A stretch of DNA of 64,000 nucleotides from Pomphorhynchus laevis. Its lineage: Eukaryota; Acanthocephala; Palaeacanthocephala; Echinorhynchida; Pomphorhynchidae. Under the pieces are notes generated by a model. That model worked only from the letters and a program-made list of their open reading frames with translations. It was not told the DNA's origin and made no database searches. Of this stretch, positions 22,985 to 36,255 are shown piece by piece. The position numbers and the translations under genes are program-made. The stretch covers positions 62,001 to 126,000 of the forward strand of contig WNNJ02003035.1 of NCBI GenBank assembly GCA_012934845.2. Direction: 5' to 3'. Every line of letters begins with the position of its first letter. Positions within the stretch are counted from its first letter, which is position 1.

Positions 22985-25900
22985 TATTTATATTATTACG
23001 ATGGATCAGGAAATGTGGATGCATGGCTGAGGAAATTTGAACTCTTCGTCGATCTACAAGAGCTACCAAAGCCTTAACATATTCTGCCCTGATTTCTTTA
23101 TGGTAGCGCATTCAGTTCTTCTAAGCAATTCTCGTCAGCTCCAAGGGAAACTTATGAATCGTTAAAGGAAGCGCTTCAATTAACATTATAAACTAATTCT
23201 ATAGCTGCATACAAGCAATTTTCGAAAAGACGATTAATAATCAGTGGATATGTTACCGATTTTGTTACGGATTTAAAGAAGTTATCCGGCTACATAGGAA
23301 ATGGCAGTAAGGATTATGCCAAATACTCATTCGTAAGCGGACTTCCTAGCAAGGTTCAATCAAGCATAAAAAGTTTGGAGAATTTTCGAATCATGGATTT
23401 GGAAGCGCTCGTGGCAATTGCACCCGTCCAAGTTCAAAACAAAAACGATGTTTTGAACAAAATGGCTTGCGCGTCAACACATGTTTATGGCTATCCTTGT
23501 GATAAGGATAGCTTAACTAGACGATGTATTGGTTGAGGAAAGCCAGGCTATTTAAGGAAAACGTGTCTATTAAGTCGAAAGTCGGTGATCTGCTATCACT
23601 ATGGTGAAAATGGACACATTCGGCCGCTATGTCCAAAGTTGGGCTCAAAAACTCGCAAGAGGAACGTTGATTTGCGAATATCTGATGTTCATCTAAAACA
23701 AACTCCGTTACTTACACTCGAAATCGTTATCAATGATCGTTCAGTACGTGGACTTCTCGATACTGGCTGCTCTCAGACTATCGTTCGGCGGGATATTTGG
23801 ACTTACGATACAACGCGATGTCTTGTTAACAGGTCAGTACAAATGATGAACGGTGAAATAGTTTATTGCGATGGAGTCGAAGCTAAATTTGAGTTTAATT
23901 GACAAAAATTACATCTTACTGTGCTAGTATCAGACTGCTTAGTCGCTAACTACGATGTCTTACTTGATAACGATTTCATTGAACAAATTGAAAAAAATAA
24001 TAATCAAATGTCTAAACGCCACGAAAACTTGCTGTGTGAAAACGGGAAGTCTGATTGTTGATTTTGACAAGACATTGTCCACGAGTTTGATAATGAGCTA
24101 AATATGTTGATACAAAATGGTTGGTTGAAACCTTACTACGGCGAAATAAAATGATACATTCCGTTAATGGCTCTTAGAAATGTTAACAAGAACAAAGTAC
24201 GACCAGTATTGGACTTAAGTGAACTAAATTCGTTCGTGTCAAATCATTCAGCTGAAAGTCAAGTGTGCTCCAACACGATAAGGGAATGACGTAAATCGAG
24301 AAACAATGTGAGTATACTCGATCTTCGACATGCCCACCTTAAAATTCTTGTTTATCCATCCATGTTGAAATATCAAATCGTCAAGTATAAAGGTCGCAAC
24401 TACACCTTAACGAGATTAGGTTTTGGTTTAAATGTTGCTCTGAAAATTTTTGTTTCCATTCTACGACACGTTCTTGCATTAGATCCGTTGGTAGAGTGCT
24501 CAACGAGGTTTTACATGAACGATATTCTAGTAACGAATGCTCGCGTTTCGAATGTGCATGTGAGTATACTTGCTCGGTATGGACTAGAATGTAAGCATGC
24601 AGTGCCCTTGGCGGAAGCTGTTGTTTTGGGACTGCGGATCTCTCAAGATCGTGACAAGCTAATATAAACTAGATCTAAAGAGATCAAAGACGTAGATGTG
24701 TATGGAATAACAAAGAGATCGTTGTTTGCTATATGTGGAAGTTGAATTGGACATTTCCCTGTTGCAAGATGGCTTCGTTTATGCTGCAGTTATTTGAAAT
24801 AAATGGCAAACGCGTATCAGTGGGACGAGACTTTAAATGAAAACATTAAAGTAATGTTTAGAGAGATGGTTGACAGGTTAAAGGATGATGACTCGGTGAG
24901 AGGAGCTTGGGAAGTAAATAAAAGAACGAAACAGGGTATAATTTGGTGCGATGCAAGCTTTCTGGTGATAGGCGTGTGTCTCGAAATAGGCAAGACTTAA
25001 GTGTTGCCGACGATCCACATCGCATAAATTTGGCAGAATTAGATGGAATCGTAAAAGGTTTGAGCTTTGCGTTAGATTGGAATTTAAGAAACGTATCGAT
25101 TATGACTGATTTTAAATGTGTAATGGATGGGTAAAATTTGTTATAGAACAACTCAAACCGATACATATCAAGGATGATTCGGCAACGCTCGTAAAAAGGA
25201 GACTGAAAATTGTACAGTCTTTGCAAGAAGATTGTAATCTAAGACTTCTTATCGATTTGGTCATGAGCACTGAAAATAAAGCAAATGTACTCACTAGAGT
25301 TCCGGCGAATTGATTTAAGATTAGAACAAGCTCGATCCCCCGTGCCTTCGGCTCACGTTGCTATTGGAGACATTAAAGAGGAGACGAAAGGCATCATTTG
25401 GGTGTTGATAGTAGTTTGTGTTTAGCGAGAAGATATTTAGGCGCGGACGTCCGTCGGTAAGAAGTCAATAACGTGGTACGAAATTGTATCAAGTGTCAAT
25501 CGATTGATCCAGCTCCAATACACTTGAGTGAAGGAGAATTAGGAGTCTAGGCTACTTGGAAAAGACTTGCAATTGACGTTACACATTATAAGGAGCATGA
25601 TTATTTACCGATAATCGTTGCCGGACCGATCCGATTTACTATATTGAAAGAACTCAAACGTATGACTGCTCCTTAAATTATATCGAAAATTTTGGAAGTA
25701 TTTTGGGAGCGAGGTTTTCAAGGAGAAATAATTGCGAACAATGCGACTGTGCTTTGCATTGCGACTTCGAACAATGCGACTTTGCCAATCAAAATGGGAT
25801 CGAGGTTATATATCGTTGCGCTTACAAACCTAACACCAACGGGATTATAAAGCGTTGTCACCGCACAATCAAAAGAATGTGAGCGCGAATATTAGGGTTT

Positions 25901-26460
25901 GTGCAATAAATGATATTTTGGTACAACGCGTATCCCGAAAATGGCACAAACCAAGCTACTGCGCCAATAAGTGAAGGGTACAAATACGACTAAGGATTTC
26001 TTACATTGAATCGCGGAATAAGTATGGTAAGGACACACTGGAATAGTAAATTACGACATGGACAGCAAGTATTCGTTAAGCCGGGAGATACTAGATTTAC
26101 TACAAGGTGGAAAACCAGTATAATAGCTAATATTCCAAGAGAAAACGCCGTTGAGGTTGAAGGTATATCTCGTCAATATCCGCACAATATCCATGCTGGA
26201 CTCAGATGATGATTAAAGCAGTCAAGCTAATACCTCACAAGACAATATAGCAAACATATGGCACGAAAGTCAGATGGATACAATAAAATTACAGAGAGGA
26301 TAAATATGAGCCAACCTCCACGAAGACTATAACTGACAAGAGAACGTCGTCGACCTGAATGGTTAAGCGAATACAAACTATGACTGTCTTTAGACCAGTG
26401 TGGCGTGGTAGTAAAGCGATTTACAACAGTGTGAAGGTAACAGCTCAAAAGCTCAAAATA
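22985..26460 (+). mobile_element. Ty3/Gypsy-type LTR retrotransposon fossil (no LTRs seen)
   Basis: Parts in order: gag-like region (about 22,990-23,480), zinc-knuckle and aspartic protease segment with LLDTGCSQT (about 23,530-23,900), RT with LTRLGFGLN (about 24,170-24,660), RNase H-like region (about 24,940-25,320) and an integrase-like region (about 25,400-26,200). The order protease-RT-RNase H-integrase is that of Ty3/Gypsy. It is clearly broken many times over. I could not find a pair of LTRs, so its ends are approximate, and it looks older than the Mag-type element beside it. Confidence 0.75.
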
Positions 26461-26473
26461 AAGAAGGATTAAT

Positions 26474-26516
26474 TTTTACGTGGCAAATGTGTGCACGCGC
26501 ACGCTTACTTGGCCGT
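26474..26516 (-). repeat. Solo L2-like LINE 3' tail
   Basis: Matches the conserved 3' tail of the L2-like copies: GTAAGCGTGC, a short loop, GCACAC, ATTTGCCACG and an A/T end. No coding part is attached on the right, so this is an extremely 5'-truncated insertion next to the LINE that begins about 26,517. Confidence 0.6.
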
Positions 26517-26615
26517 GAGCAATTTAGCAGCAGATTGTGCTGCATTTTGTTTCAATTTGTAACTATAAAACATTAACTATACAGGATTTCATGTGCGAAA
26601 AAGTGAGTATCGGTG

Positions 26616-26691
26616 TGTTGTAGCTTAAACCAAGTAGGTTTTATTCAACACAAAGTAATCTAGAATAAAACTAAATCGAATTAATATAACA
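26616..26691 (-). repeat. 3' LTR of Mag-type element
   Basis: 76 bp, identical to the copy at 30406-30481; contains an AATAAA on the element's sense strand. Confidence 0.88.
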
Positions 26692-29600
26692 TTCTTCTCA
26701 TCTCAATATGTTTGTTCGTCTCTTAATCCCGATATCTGGCAGGAATCCTCCGTACTCGTTGGGATCGTCGAGGACTTGTTGAGTTGTACGTTTCTGTTTG
26801 TGTTTGCGAAACTTCCTCGATATCGTTGTCGTATAACATCGTAGGTTCGGCCGGGTTGTTGTGATATGTTAATATTTCTTCCTTTTCCAACTCATTTGTA
26901 CTCGGATTTATTGAATTGGTCGATGTCGATTGGTTTTCACACTCTCTACTTCCTTCTGAACAAAACGTTGTGTAGACACGGTTTGAACTCTCCCCGTCCC
27001 ATTACGTATAGTTGAATAGGCTTGATTCGCGTCAAGCAGTTCGACCTTATCTACAGCAGGCTCATATTTCGAGAATCTATTTAGTCGCTTGAATAGCACG
27101 TTATTAGCGTCAACCAACCAACCCGGTTGACTGAGGTTTTGAGGGTATCGTCTCGGAAATGTGAAAATTTGATTGTGTGGAGTATCATTCGTTGCAGTGC
27201 AGAGAAGTCGGCGGATGGACGATAACGCATCTGGTAATTTCTCTTCCCATCTTGGTAGACCCAATTTTTCATTTTCAAGTGCCAGCAAGATGCTCTTCCA
27301 TAACGTTCCAACATTGTGAGTTCCCTTGTGGTCTGAAAGGAGTCGTTTGACTTGAAGATATACCCAAACCGCTCAGCCAATTTTTCAAGTCTCGAGAGAG
27401 AAAAGCAGCTCCACGGTCCGAATGGATATAATTTGGACATCCACATAACGCAATGATTTAACGAAGACACGCTTTAGCCGTTTTTGCAGATGTATCGCGG
27501 ACAGCAAAAGCAAATGGATAGCGAGTGTACTTATCGATTGCAGTGAACAAATATGTTGCGCCGGTTGATGATCCTGGAAGAGGATATTTGAAATCAACTG
27601 ATATGCGTTCCATGGGAGAGGTCGACTTTATCATATGAAGATAAACTGGAGGTTTGTAGAAACGTGTGATACGACAGCAAATTTGACACATTGACGTAAT
27701 CTCCCGTACTTCACTTACCGAGTAGGTTTTGATTTCGTATAAAATGTAACACCAGTGTGACCCCTGGGTGTAGCAATTTTTCTTGAAGTTTATGAAGATC
27801 CTCAAGATGATTTATTTATCCACATACGTCGCGTGACATAACATCAGCCGATTTATTGAAGTTCCCCGGGCGATATCGTATTGCGTATTGGAAACTTGCA
27901 AGATCCATTCGCCATCTTGCAACTTTGTCATTTTTGAATTTCCCATGACGTGTGTGATCAAACATGAAGGCTACAGACTTCTGGTCAGTTATGAGAGTAA
28001 AGAGACGTGGCGCCAGGTAGTGTTTCTAATTTCGCAAGGCTTCGATTATTGCGTATGCTTATTTTTCTATAAAATGATGTCGTCTTTCGTGAATGTTCAG
28101 CGTTCTTGAAAAGAAAGCCAACGGTATGTCGTTTTGAAATAGTGTCGCGCCAATTGCAGTGTTGGATGCATCAGTTTCAACCACGAAAGGAACATCCTCG
28201 TCGATGTTATGTACGCATGCACTTTTTATATCGGTTTTGATCAATTCTATAGCTTCACGAGCGAGTCTATCCAATGGAAACGTCAAGTCCGTTCTTGTCA
28301 AAGTCGCTATTTTTGTTGAAAAATTCTTAATCCACTTGCTATAATAGGAAAAGAAACCCATAAGTCGTTTGAGTGTCTGATTATCGTGTGGAATCCTTAG
28401 TTGATTTAGCGCTGCGAGTCGACTGGGATCGGGTCGTAATGTTTTGTGGGATATCTCGTACCCAAGCGTGCGTATTGTTTCAACGCGGTACTGGGTTTTA
28501 TCGTTATTGATTTGAAGTCCGTATCGATGCAAAGCGTCTTTAAACCGTTTTAGATTTTCATCATGATCCGAAATCGTTGTGCCACACACAATAATGTCAT
28601 CAAGGTATGAATACACCCCTTTTAACCCGTTGATCTCTATAAACTTATTTATGTATCGCTGAAAACTGGAATTGGTTACCCCCATTGGGAATTTTCTTGA
28701 ATTGGTAGAGTTTTCCGCAAGCCTCGAAAGCTGTATAGTGTCGTTCCAGTGGGTCGATATCGATCTGGTAATATGCTTCCTTTAAATCGACAAGAGAATA
28801 ATATTTGTGTTTAGAAACCTCATTCACAAGATCGGCTATCCTCGGTAGCGGATAAGCATCCAGAAACGTATAGCGGTTTATCGTTTGTGAAAAATCCACT
28901 ACAAGTCGTTTTCTACCAGTATTCCGGGATACAACGACAACTTGCGCTCGCCATGGAGATATGCTCTCCTCGATTACATTATTATTTAGCATCCGTTGTA
29001 TCTCGCTTCGAATAAATTTTGTATTTTGTTTGTTAAACTTCCGGCTTTTTGTTGCAATAGGGCGTACATCTGAATTGAGATTTTGAAATAATCGAGGACT
29101 CTCGATTTAAACTATCGATACAGCTACAATTTCAAAGCATGACAAAGATACACCAAATTGTATTGTGAATTTCTCATGTTTTTTCAAGAATGGTAGACCC
29201 AAAATGGCGTCGGTGCAAAAATGTGGTAGAATAAACATGTCGACGTTTAGGTACTTTTTATTGTCGAGTTTAAAAGTTACTGTGCATTTTCAGGATACCC
29301 TTTTTATGGTTTTTGACGCTAAATATACTTGGGTATCTGCCCGATGTACTTGAAGGCCTAACGGCTGTGCGACTTTACTATCCAAGAAGTTCAAAGAGCT
29401 GTCAGTGTCGACTAATACTTCAAACCTCCTATCCATAATATAGATCGGGACCTTTAGCTGAAAGGTTGAATTCACGTTGAGGGATGAAAGTAATACAGCT
29501 GACGATGATATTTGATCTCGTTTTGAAGAATTGCATACACGAGCAAAGTGGCCCTGTTTTCCGCATTTATGACATGTTATCATTCTGACTGGACAATTTA

Positions 29601-30405
29601 ATCGTTGATGTTTTCTTCCTCCACAGAAATAACATTTGTACCGTTTACGTACGTATAACGGTTCGGAGTAACGCTCACCTGATTTACACAATGTTGACTT
29701 GAACCCAATTCGTTATCGGAATCCATTTTAATTACAGAGGGATATTTTCTTCTCAGTGTTGACAGTCACCACACTTAACCGCTGAGTTGGTTCTGATTCG
29801 TCAGTCAAATGATACAAGCCGATACTTTGTTGTGCGGTTGTAAGTGATTTAGCGACAGTGACAGCCCTGTCCAAATTCAACTGATCAAATTCGAGAAGAC
29901 GCTGTTTGACTGTATCTGACCGCAAACCCCGTATAAAAGAATTCCTTATGTACTCATTCCTAAACTCATCAGCGGTTGCAGTTTTGAAATTGCAATCTCT
30001 GGACAATGAACGTAGTGACTGCACAAACGAATCTATCTTCGTCAATTTTCTGTGATCGAATCGACAGTATGTGTCTCGCAAGAATTTCATAGGTTTCTTT
30101 ATAAATATTTGCTTCAGTTTAGACATGGCGTCCTTAAATTCCGTGCAATCCTCAATGAGCTCATAGACTTGTGATCCAACATGCATCATGATGCATTCCA
30201 AGGGATTTACGTTTGGACTCGTCGTCAGCAAATATGTGAAGTTACGTTTCCAAAGCTTAAACTTTCTTTAACTGTCGATTTTATCTGAAGACACATCGAA
30301 TCGTTCTAATCGAATGTTCGACCGTTGGCCAGATGACTGTGAGAGTTGATTGATTTGTTGACTATCCAGCGACATTGATTCGAGTCCTTATTGTGTTAAA
30401 TAAAT

Positions 30406-30481
30406 TGTTGTAGCTTAAACCAAGTAGGTTTTATTCAACACAAAGTAATCTAGAATAAAACTAAATCGAATTAATATAACA
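30406..30481 (-). repeat. 5' LTR of Mag-type element
   Basis: 76 bp, identical to 26616-26691; followed on the right by CGGTG, the second copy of the target duplication. Confidence 0.88.
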
Positions 30482-33400
30482 CGGTGCTTCAAACAACTTT
30501 CAAATTCAAGCAAATATGGAACAGAATTCGGGTATTTCCAATGGAATTTTAACTGTAACAACACCCAAGGTAAGAGATTTGTTGTCTAAAGATCACGAGG
30601 GTAATGGGGATCTTCCCCCATACCCAAGCTTAGAAATCTAATAATTATTAAATTGGCCGAGCATGTTGGAAGACATAATTTGTACAACATTTTCCTGCGA
30701 AGCTTCGCATAACAGTATAAAAATAGAATATTATTCAACACGGTAAGGTACTATGAGACCGAGGTTAAAATTTCCTTTACCACCTCTGATTTGGCTAATG
30801 CATATAAAGAATTTTTTAATAACAATCTTTCGAAATTTGGAAGCCTGATTTCAAAGCCTATCATGGCTTCCTTGAAAATAATAAATCTCCCTGCTCACTT
30901 GGAACAAAAAGACATTGGTGACCTTCAAGTACCTTTTAAAGTCTCTAATTTTCGCCCCATTAAAGGAAAGAATGGACTACCTATTCCAATAGGTTTTGTC
31001 TCGGCTCCCACCGACATTGCCGATACGTTAACCAAAACGTCCTGCAACCTGTTTCTGGGTTTTAATTTAAAGTTCATAATTCTTGAAAATGATGATATGA
31101 CCTTCCCCACTGCAATCTTTGTCATGGATGGGGGCACTGGGCCTCAATGTGTAAGTCAGAGAAGATCTGTGGCTACTGTTCCTCTAAAGAATGTATCGAC
31201 ATCGGGGGACAATGTTCATCCACCCCGCGATGTGTTAACTGCTCTGGTCCACATCCCTCCTGGTCCAGGAGATGTGAAGCGTTTAAAGACTATCGTCTCA
31301 AATTATGTCCTTAACGTACAGTTAAAACTCCTGCTAGCTATACTGAAACCAACGGAAGGATGTCTGACACGGACATTATACGTCTCTTCGATGCTCAAAA
31401 GCAAGCTATCTTAGGAAAATACAGCAACGAATCAACAATCAGTTCGCACTGCTATATTCATCTCCAATGATCTCTCCAGCAACTATTCCAGAGTCAAAGA
31501 AACTAGGGGCTTCGGCCCACACCGTGCCTGCATTGAAGGTAGACAGACTACTTAAGGATAAGTCCAGGACAGCCTCTACCACGGGAAATGAATATATTGC
31601 CCGTGGGCAAGTGCCCACCCTGGACGGATTTAGTGGAGGGAAGGGCAACCCTTCCGCCCCTAGCTCTGTCTAGGGATGAGGTAATCCCACCCATCTAACT
31701 CAACACAATGCAGAGTACTCGTGAGCCTTTTTCACTGAATATTCTTCAGTGGAATTCGTGAGGTGCTTCTGCCCTTAGACTTCTATCTGGTAGATATGCA
31801 GATGTTATAGTCCTCCAGGAGACGCGGTCTATCCGTATCCCCCAGGACATTACTCGATTAATCCCTAAGCACATCTTCTCCCACTATACTCCGTATATAA
31901 CCCCACATAACTCCTCTTCATCTCAAGGTCTTTTAACCTTAGTTAAATGATCCTTAAGGTCTTCCCTCCTACTAAACTATTCTTGTCCAGCCCTGTCTTG
32001 TTTAGTTATTTCACTCTGTAAGAACGGTAAACGCCTCAGTCTAGCCAATGTCTACATCTGTCCCGGTGAAATTCACAAGAACTGTGACCTCCTGGATAGG
32101 ATTATTGATAGCGGCTATGACATGGTACTTGGTGATTTCAACGACAGATCTGGTCGTTGGATAAATGCAGCACACCGCAGAGCTAGGAACGGTTATCTTA
32201 TTCACAAACCACCCTCCCCTTCTTTTCATTACACATCAACGAACTTCACCTCGACTTATTACTACTCCATGAGAGGTGGTTGCTGAAACCCCACTGTATA
32301 GAGCAGTCGCGACAACATCTGCCTACATCTCATGACTTGATTCGTTGGCGGATAGAAGAGGATACGCTGCTTCGAAGAAGATTCCACTTTGATCCGATGA
32401 TAGTGGCTTTCTTTCAGGCAGCTATCCAACGCTTCCCCCGAATTGGTAATGAGAGTCTATTTAAATTTAATTCCTACCTCTCTTCGCAAGCTACCGCGAT
32501 CATTTCGACTACCTATGAAGGTCGTATCTACAGTCCCACTACAACAAAACTCAAGACCCTTGAGTTTTGTTAAAACTCTGTCAGCTTTTGACATACAGTC
32601 AGAGAAAGGTAGTCGCCATCACAATGCTATTAGCCTCTCCGTCCAAGATTGCTAACATAAATATTAGCCGACGTGTGTTTTTACCAAAATATAAATCGAT
32701 TTCATGTCCTAAAGATCTGCGACCCGTTTCGATTCAAAACTCTCTCATCTCCATTTACGAAAAATCCCTTGCGCGTAGAATCCGCAACCATTTAAGTAGG
32801 CGTAACTTGATTTCACCGAATTTTCATGGGTTTGTCAAAGGGCGCTTGGTCCATTCAGCGATAGATGAAGTGCATCAGTTTTGTAGGGAAAACAGTCATC
32901 AACTCGCTGTGGTACCACATCCCATTTCTTTGAATGCAGGTGAAAAGATGTAGTCTCGGACATCAGCCGCTTTTTTAAAGATTAACAGACCAGCTGATCC
33001 CACCAATCGTATTTTAAACTCCTCCAAATCGCAGGTTGTTGTCTTTCATGACGCCCCAGAGACAAAGAAGAAATTAAAGAGACTAGCACTCCCTGCTCTA
33101 TCTTCCATATTGACTAATCAGCCATTCCCTACCTTCACAAGTCGAGTAAAACATCTGGGGTTCACCGTTACGGTTAATTGGTCGGCAAAAGCTGACCTGG
33201 ATATACTCAAACGTATCCTGAAGAGAGTTAGATGGGCCCTGAAACGGGATCAGTCTTTGTTATTAAGTGGGAAAACCTAAGTGCGCCTTTGGAATACTTG
33301 GGATATCTCGGGATTAGTTTTCTTTTCTAGTAGACGTCCCCAGAGCAAAGACTAAGATTTCTCAAACTCCTCATCTCGCGATTACCGAACATAGTCCGCA

Positions 33401-33689
33401 TTGATTGGACTCTTCGGGAGGGGGTGAAAAACCCCAAGTGGTTCCGTCGGAGAGCGGCATGTTAGATTGGCTGGAGGGATCAGATTCCGCTTAACCTGAA
33501 GCCGTAACAAAGTTAAAGAAACAAACGAATAGCGACTGACTGTTTTCGATTAGTTTCTCTGCATGTTTCGTTTTTAATTATTTTTATCAGTTGTTATTTA
33601 TTAAAAAAACATTTATTTACATTAACCTGTTTGTAACATAATAAAAACAGAATAAATTTTGTTTTTATATATGCGCTTTGCAGGTTCAT

Positions 33690-33860
33690 ATAAAGCGGAT
33701 ATCTTTAGCAATTACATATTTGCAAGTAGATATTTGGCAAATATATCTAGCAAGTATATTTCCCAAATAAATAAATTTGGTAAATATATTTGTTATATTT
33801 AGCTAATACATTTAGATATTTGCAAATTTATTTAGCAAATAGATATTTATTTGTGAGGAC
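33690..33860. repeat. AT-rich degenerate minisatellite
   Basis: Repeated variants of GCAAATATATTTAGCAAATA and GATATTTGGCAAATA. No coding signal. Confidence 0.6.
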
Positions 33861-35780
33861 TTTCGGCCCAACAGTTTCACCACTGTATTCTCAAACTCTT
33901 AAAAAGACTCATTTCTAGTAGAATAAGGGATCATCTGAACTGTAATCATACATTGGTTGATTCTCAACACGGTTTCAGGATTTGACGTTCATACCTAACT
34001 AATCTACTAACTTCGCGTGAAAAATGGACAGATGCCCAGAGTGCTGGGTTTTAGGTTCACACAGTCTTCCTTGATTTTTCGAAAGTGTTTGTTATGGTAC
34101 CACATTACGGTATAGTCTCCTTGCTGGATCACTCTGAACTTTATTCATATATTTGTGAGTGGGTCAGGCAATTTCTATCGAATTGGTCTTTCAGAGTTTG
34201 TGTAGGAGGTGTGCCTTCTGACTCGGTGAATGTTAATTCTGGAGTGTCGCAAGGATAAAGCCTTGAACTACTGCTCTATATAATCTTCATGAATGATTTG
34301 CTACCCCGTTTATCATGCTTTCATCTAGCTTTTGCAGACGACCGAAGGATTTGATCGACCATTAGAAGTCCTGCAGATCGAGTATCGTTACAAAATGATC
34401 TGAACTTACTGTCTAAATTGTGCGAATCTACTGGATTACGGTTAAATGTTAAGAAATGTGTCCTCATGTAATTAGGTCGTCCGTCTGAAACTCTTAGGTA
34501 CTATATTGATAGTACCTAATATAGTACTCTTAGGTACTATATTGATAGTACTCATCACTTAGGTACTAAGTGATGCTATTAACAATAATGAAGCATTGTG
34601 TATTAAGCTATATTGTCAACACCCAATAACGGCATTGACTGTGTATCGTTCTCCAAGATCAAACACAGATAGCATAGCTGCTTTAATGGAGAAAAGTAGT
34701 TATTGTGATAAATTTGTTGTACTCAGTGATTTCAACATGCCATTTGTCAATTGAGTTAATTACACTTCCAATGACTCGGATGTCGAGAGTTTGAAGCTAC
34801 TTTGATTAATAAACAGCTTGGCTCTTAAACAACATGTCAGTCAGAGTACAAGATTTTCACAGGATTCACATTCACTTTTGGATTTATGCCTTACTGTACC
34901 ATGTGACATTCTTGATAGATTAAGCTATCTGGACCCAATAGGTCATTCAGATCATGTGGTCATTTCGATTGGTCTGAGTGATGTCTACTCACATGGCGTA
35001 AATCCGACGTCGTCTGTAAACCCATTCAGAACTGACTTTGCTCTAGTAAATAAATATCTCGTTGGGGTAAAGTGGTTGGATGCTTTTGATGTTGGCGTCG
35101 AATATTCATGGCAGTTTTTCAGGGATACTCTGTACCACCTCCTTAATCGTTTCTCACCTCTTCAGAGTAAACACTGTTTGACATCGATCTCACCGCCTTA
35201 GTTTAATAGCGACATAAAACATGCTTTAAAGATGAGACGTCAGGCTTTTAATGACTATCGTAAAGACAGAGCTAATTTCAGCACTTATAAGAAAAGGTGA
35301 AACCTCGTTACGTCCATGAAGCGAACTGGTAGGCGATCTTTCGAAAAAAAGCTAAGTATAAACTGTCACCGTGATCCCCGCTCTTTCTTTAGGTATGTGA
35401 CCGCTAAGCATACGCGCTGTAAACCTATAAATTGTATTCAACGTGACGATGGGAAATTCATAACTGATTCTTTGCAGATATCAAATAGACCACCGCGTAG
35501 GTGACGGGGACATAGTAGAGTCTTGTATAAATCTCGATTTGGCAGATTATCGAAAATATTTAGACTGTCGAGGATGGCAATTAACATGTGGAATTTGCTG
35601 CCCCCAGCTTAAGCACGTTTAAATCACGATGCTGCAAATGGATTCGTGAACAATGCCGCCATTCAATACCTCTGCTGATCTATCTTATTAGAATAGCTAC
35701 GATATTCACCGCTGTGCTGATTGACTATTTGCTTTTTTTTGTACTCCGCCTTAATAGCATTTTGGCTTTGACATAATAAA
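33857..35780 (+). mobile_element. Chimeric CR1-like LINE fragment (family B / family A / family B)
   Basis: 33,857-34,505 matches the RT of the LINE at 53.3-55.2 kb (SRIRDHL, QHGFR, VFLDFSK, LAFADD). 34,520-35,492 matches the endonuclease and linker of the LINE at 39-43 kb at very high identity: over 126 residues from ALKQHVS only one difference is seen. 35,493-35,780 returns to the C-terminus of the 53-55 kb family (RGHSRVLYKS, MWNLLP, FKSRC). The left junction has duplicated filler around CTTAGGTACTATATTGATAG. The middle piece has neither end of its own element, so it is not an ordinary insertion. In-frame stops are present. Confidence 0.8.
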
Positions 35781-36255
35781 TAAAAAATAGTAATTCCAGT
35801 CATCGTTCGCAAATACATGTTGATTTAAATTCAACGTTAATAATTAATATAATATGAAATGTAAAACGTGTGAACACAAAATATGCATATGGCTTTCTTC
35901 TTAAATCATGTGACTAACTGACAAATGAATTTTAAAACAGAGTTTCTCTCTGATTTTGAATACGTTGAAAGTGAGATAGTTTCATTTTTTTTATCATTTT
36001 TAGATGCAAAATTACATAATATTTATATTTTTATTAGTTTTCAGCTGGATAGATTTTACAATAAAAACGAGATCGCCTTAGTATTAAAAACACAATAGGT
36101 ATCCTTAATATCAATAGGTTGATAAAGGACAATAAAATTAAGCCCAAAACTTTAAATGAAACTTTCGATTCATATACAATTATAATTTCCTTATGCGATT
36201 GCAATATTTATGCTAATTTTCTCTGATTCTACATTCAATTCTTCATTTTCATTTA
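35781..36255. other. Gene-free stretch
   Basis: AT-rich, no recognisable feature. Confidence 0.5.

Larger units (their letters stand above)
26616..30481 (-). mobile_element. Mag-type Ty3/Gypsy LTR retrotransposon, broken but young-looking
   Basis: Identical 76-bp LTRs (26616-26691 and 30406-30481) start TG and end CA and are flanked by the 5-bp duplication CGGTG (26611-26615 and 30482-30486). On the minus strand the parts are gag (about 30,375-29,730), zinc knuckles and protease (about 29,690-29,290), RT with RNase H (about 29,000-28,060; YLDDI box) and integrase (about 27,800-26,910). Very short LTRs near 77 bp are a trait of the Mag clade. A purine-rich tract precedes the 3' LTR. The element is shorter than usual and its frames are broken roughly five or more times. 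The matching LTRs suggest a recent insertion, though 76 bp gives little resolution. Confidence 0.88.
26517..33500 (+). mobile_element. I/Jockey-type LINE with gag-like ORF1, interrupted by the Mag element
   Basis: Leader 26517-26615 continues after the Mag insertion at 30487. ORF1 starts at ATG 30516 and includes a DLANAYKEFF...IINLPAHLEQKD segment. It continues, partly in another frame, into zinc knuckles near 31,150-31,290 (CGYC...C, then RCVNCSGPHPSWSRRC), a layout usual for I, R1, LOA and Jockey ORF1. An APE endonuclease follows (ILQWN, DVIVLQET, LGDFNDRSG) at about 31,740-32,180. RT pieces follow at 32,650-32,930 (KDLRPVSIQNSLISIYEK) and a thumb-like part at 32,960-33,330 (KHLGFTVT). The central RT motifs with the catalytic aspartates are missing, apparently by internal deletion near 32,940. 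Several frameshifts are present. Confidence 0.75.

Noticed and set aside
30925-31137. Minus-strand ORF
   Set aside because: Antisense of the LINE ORF1 frame.
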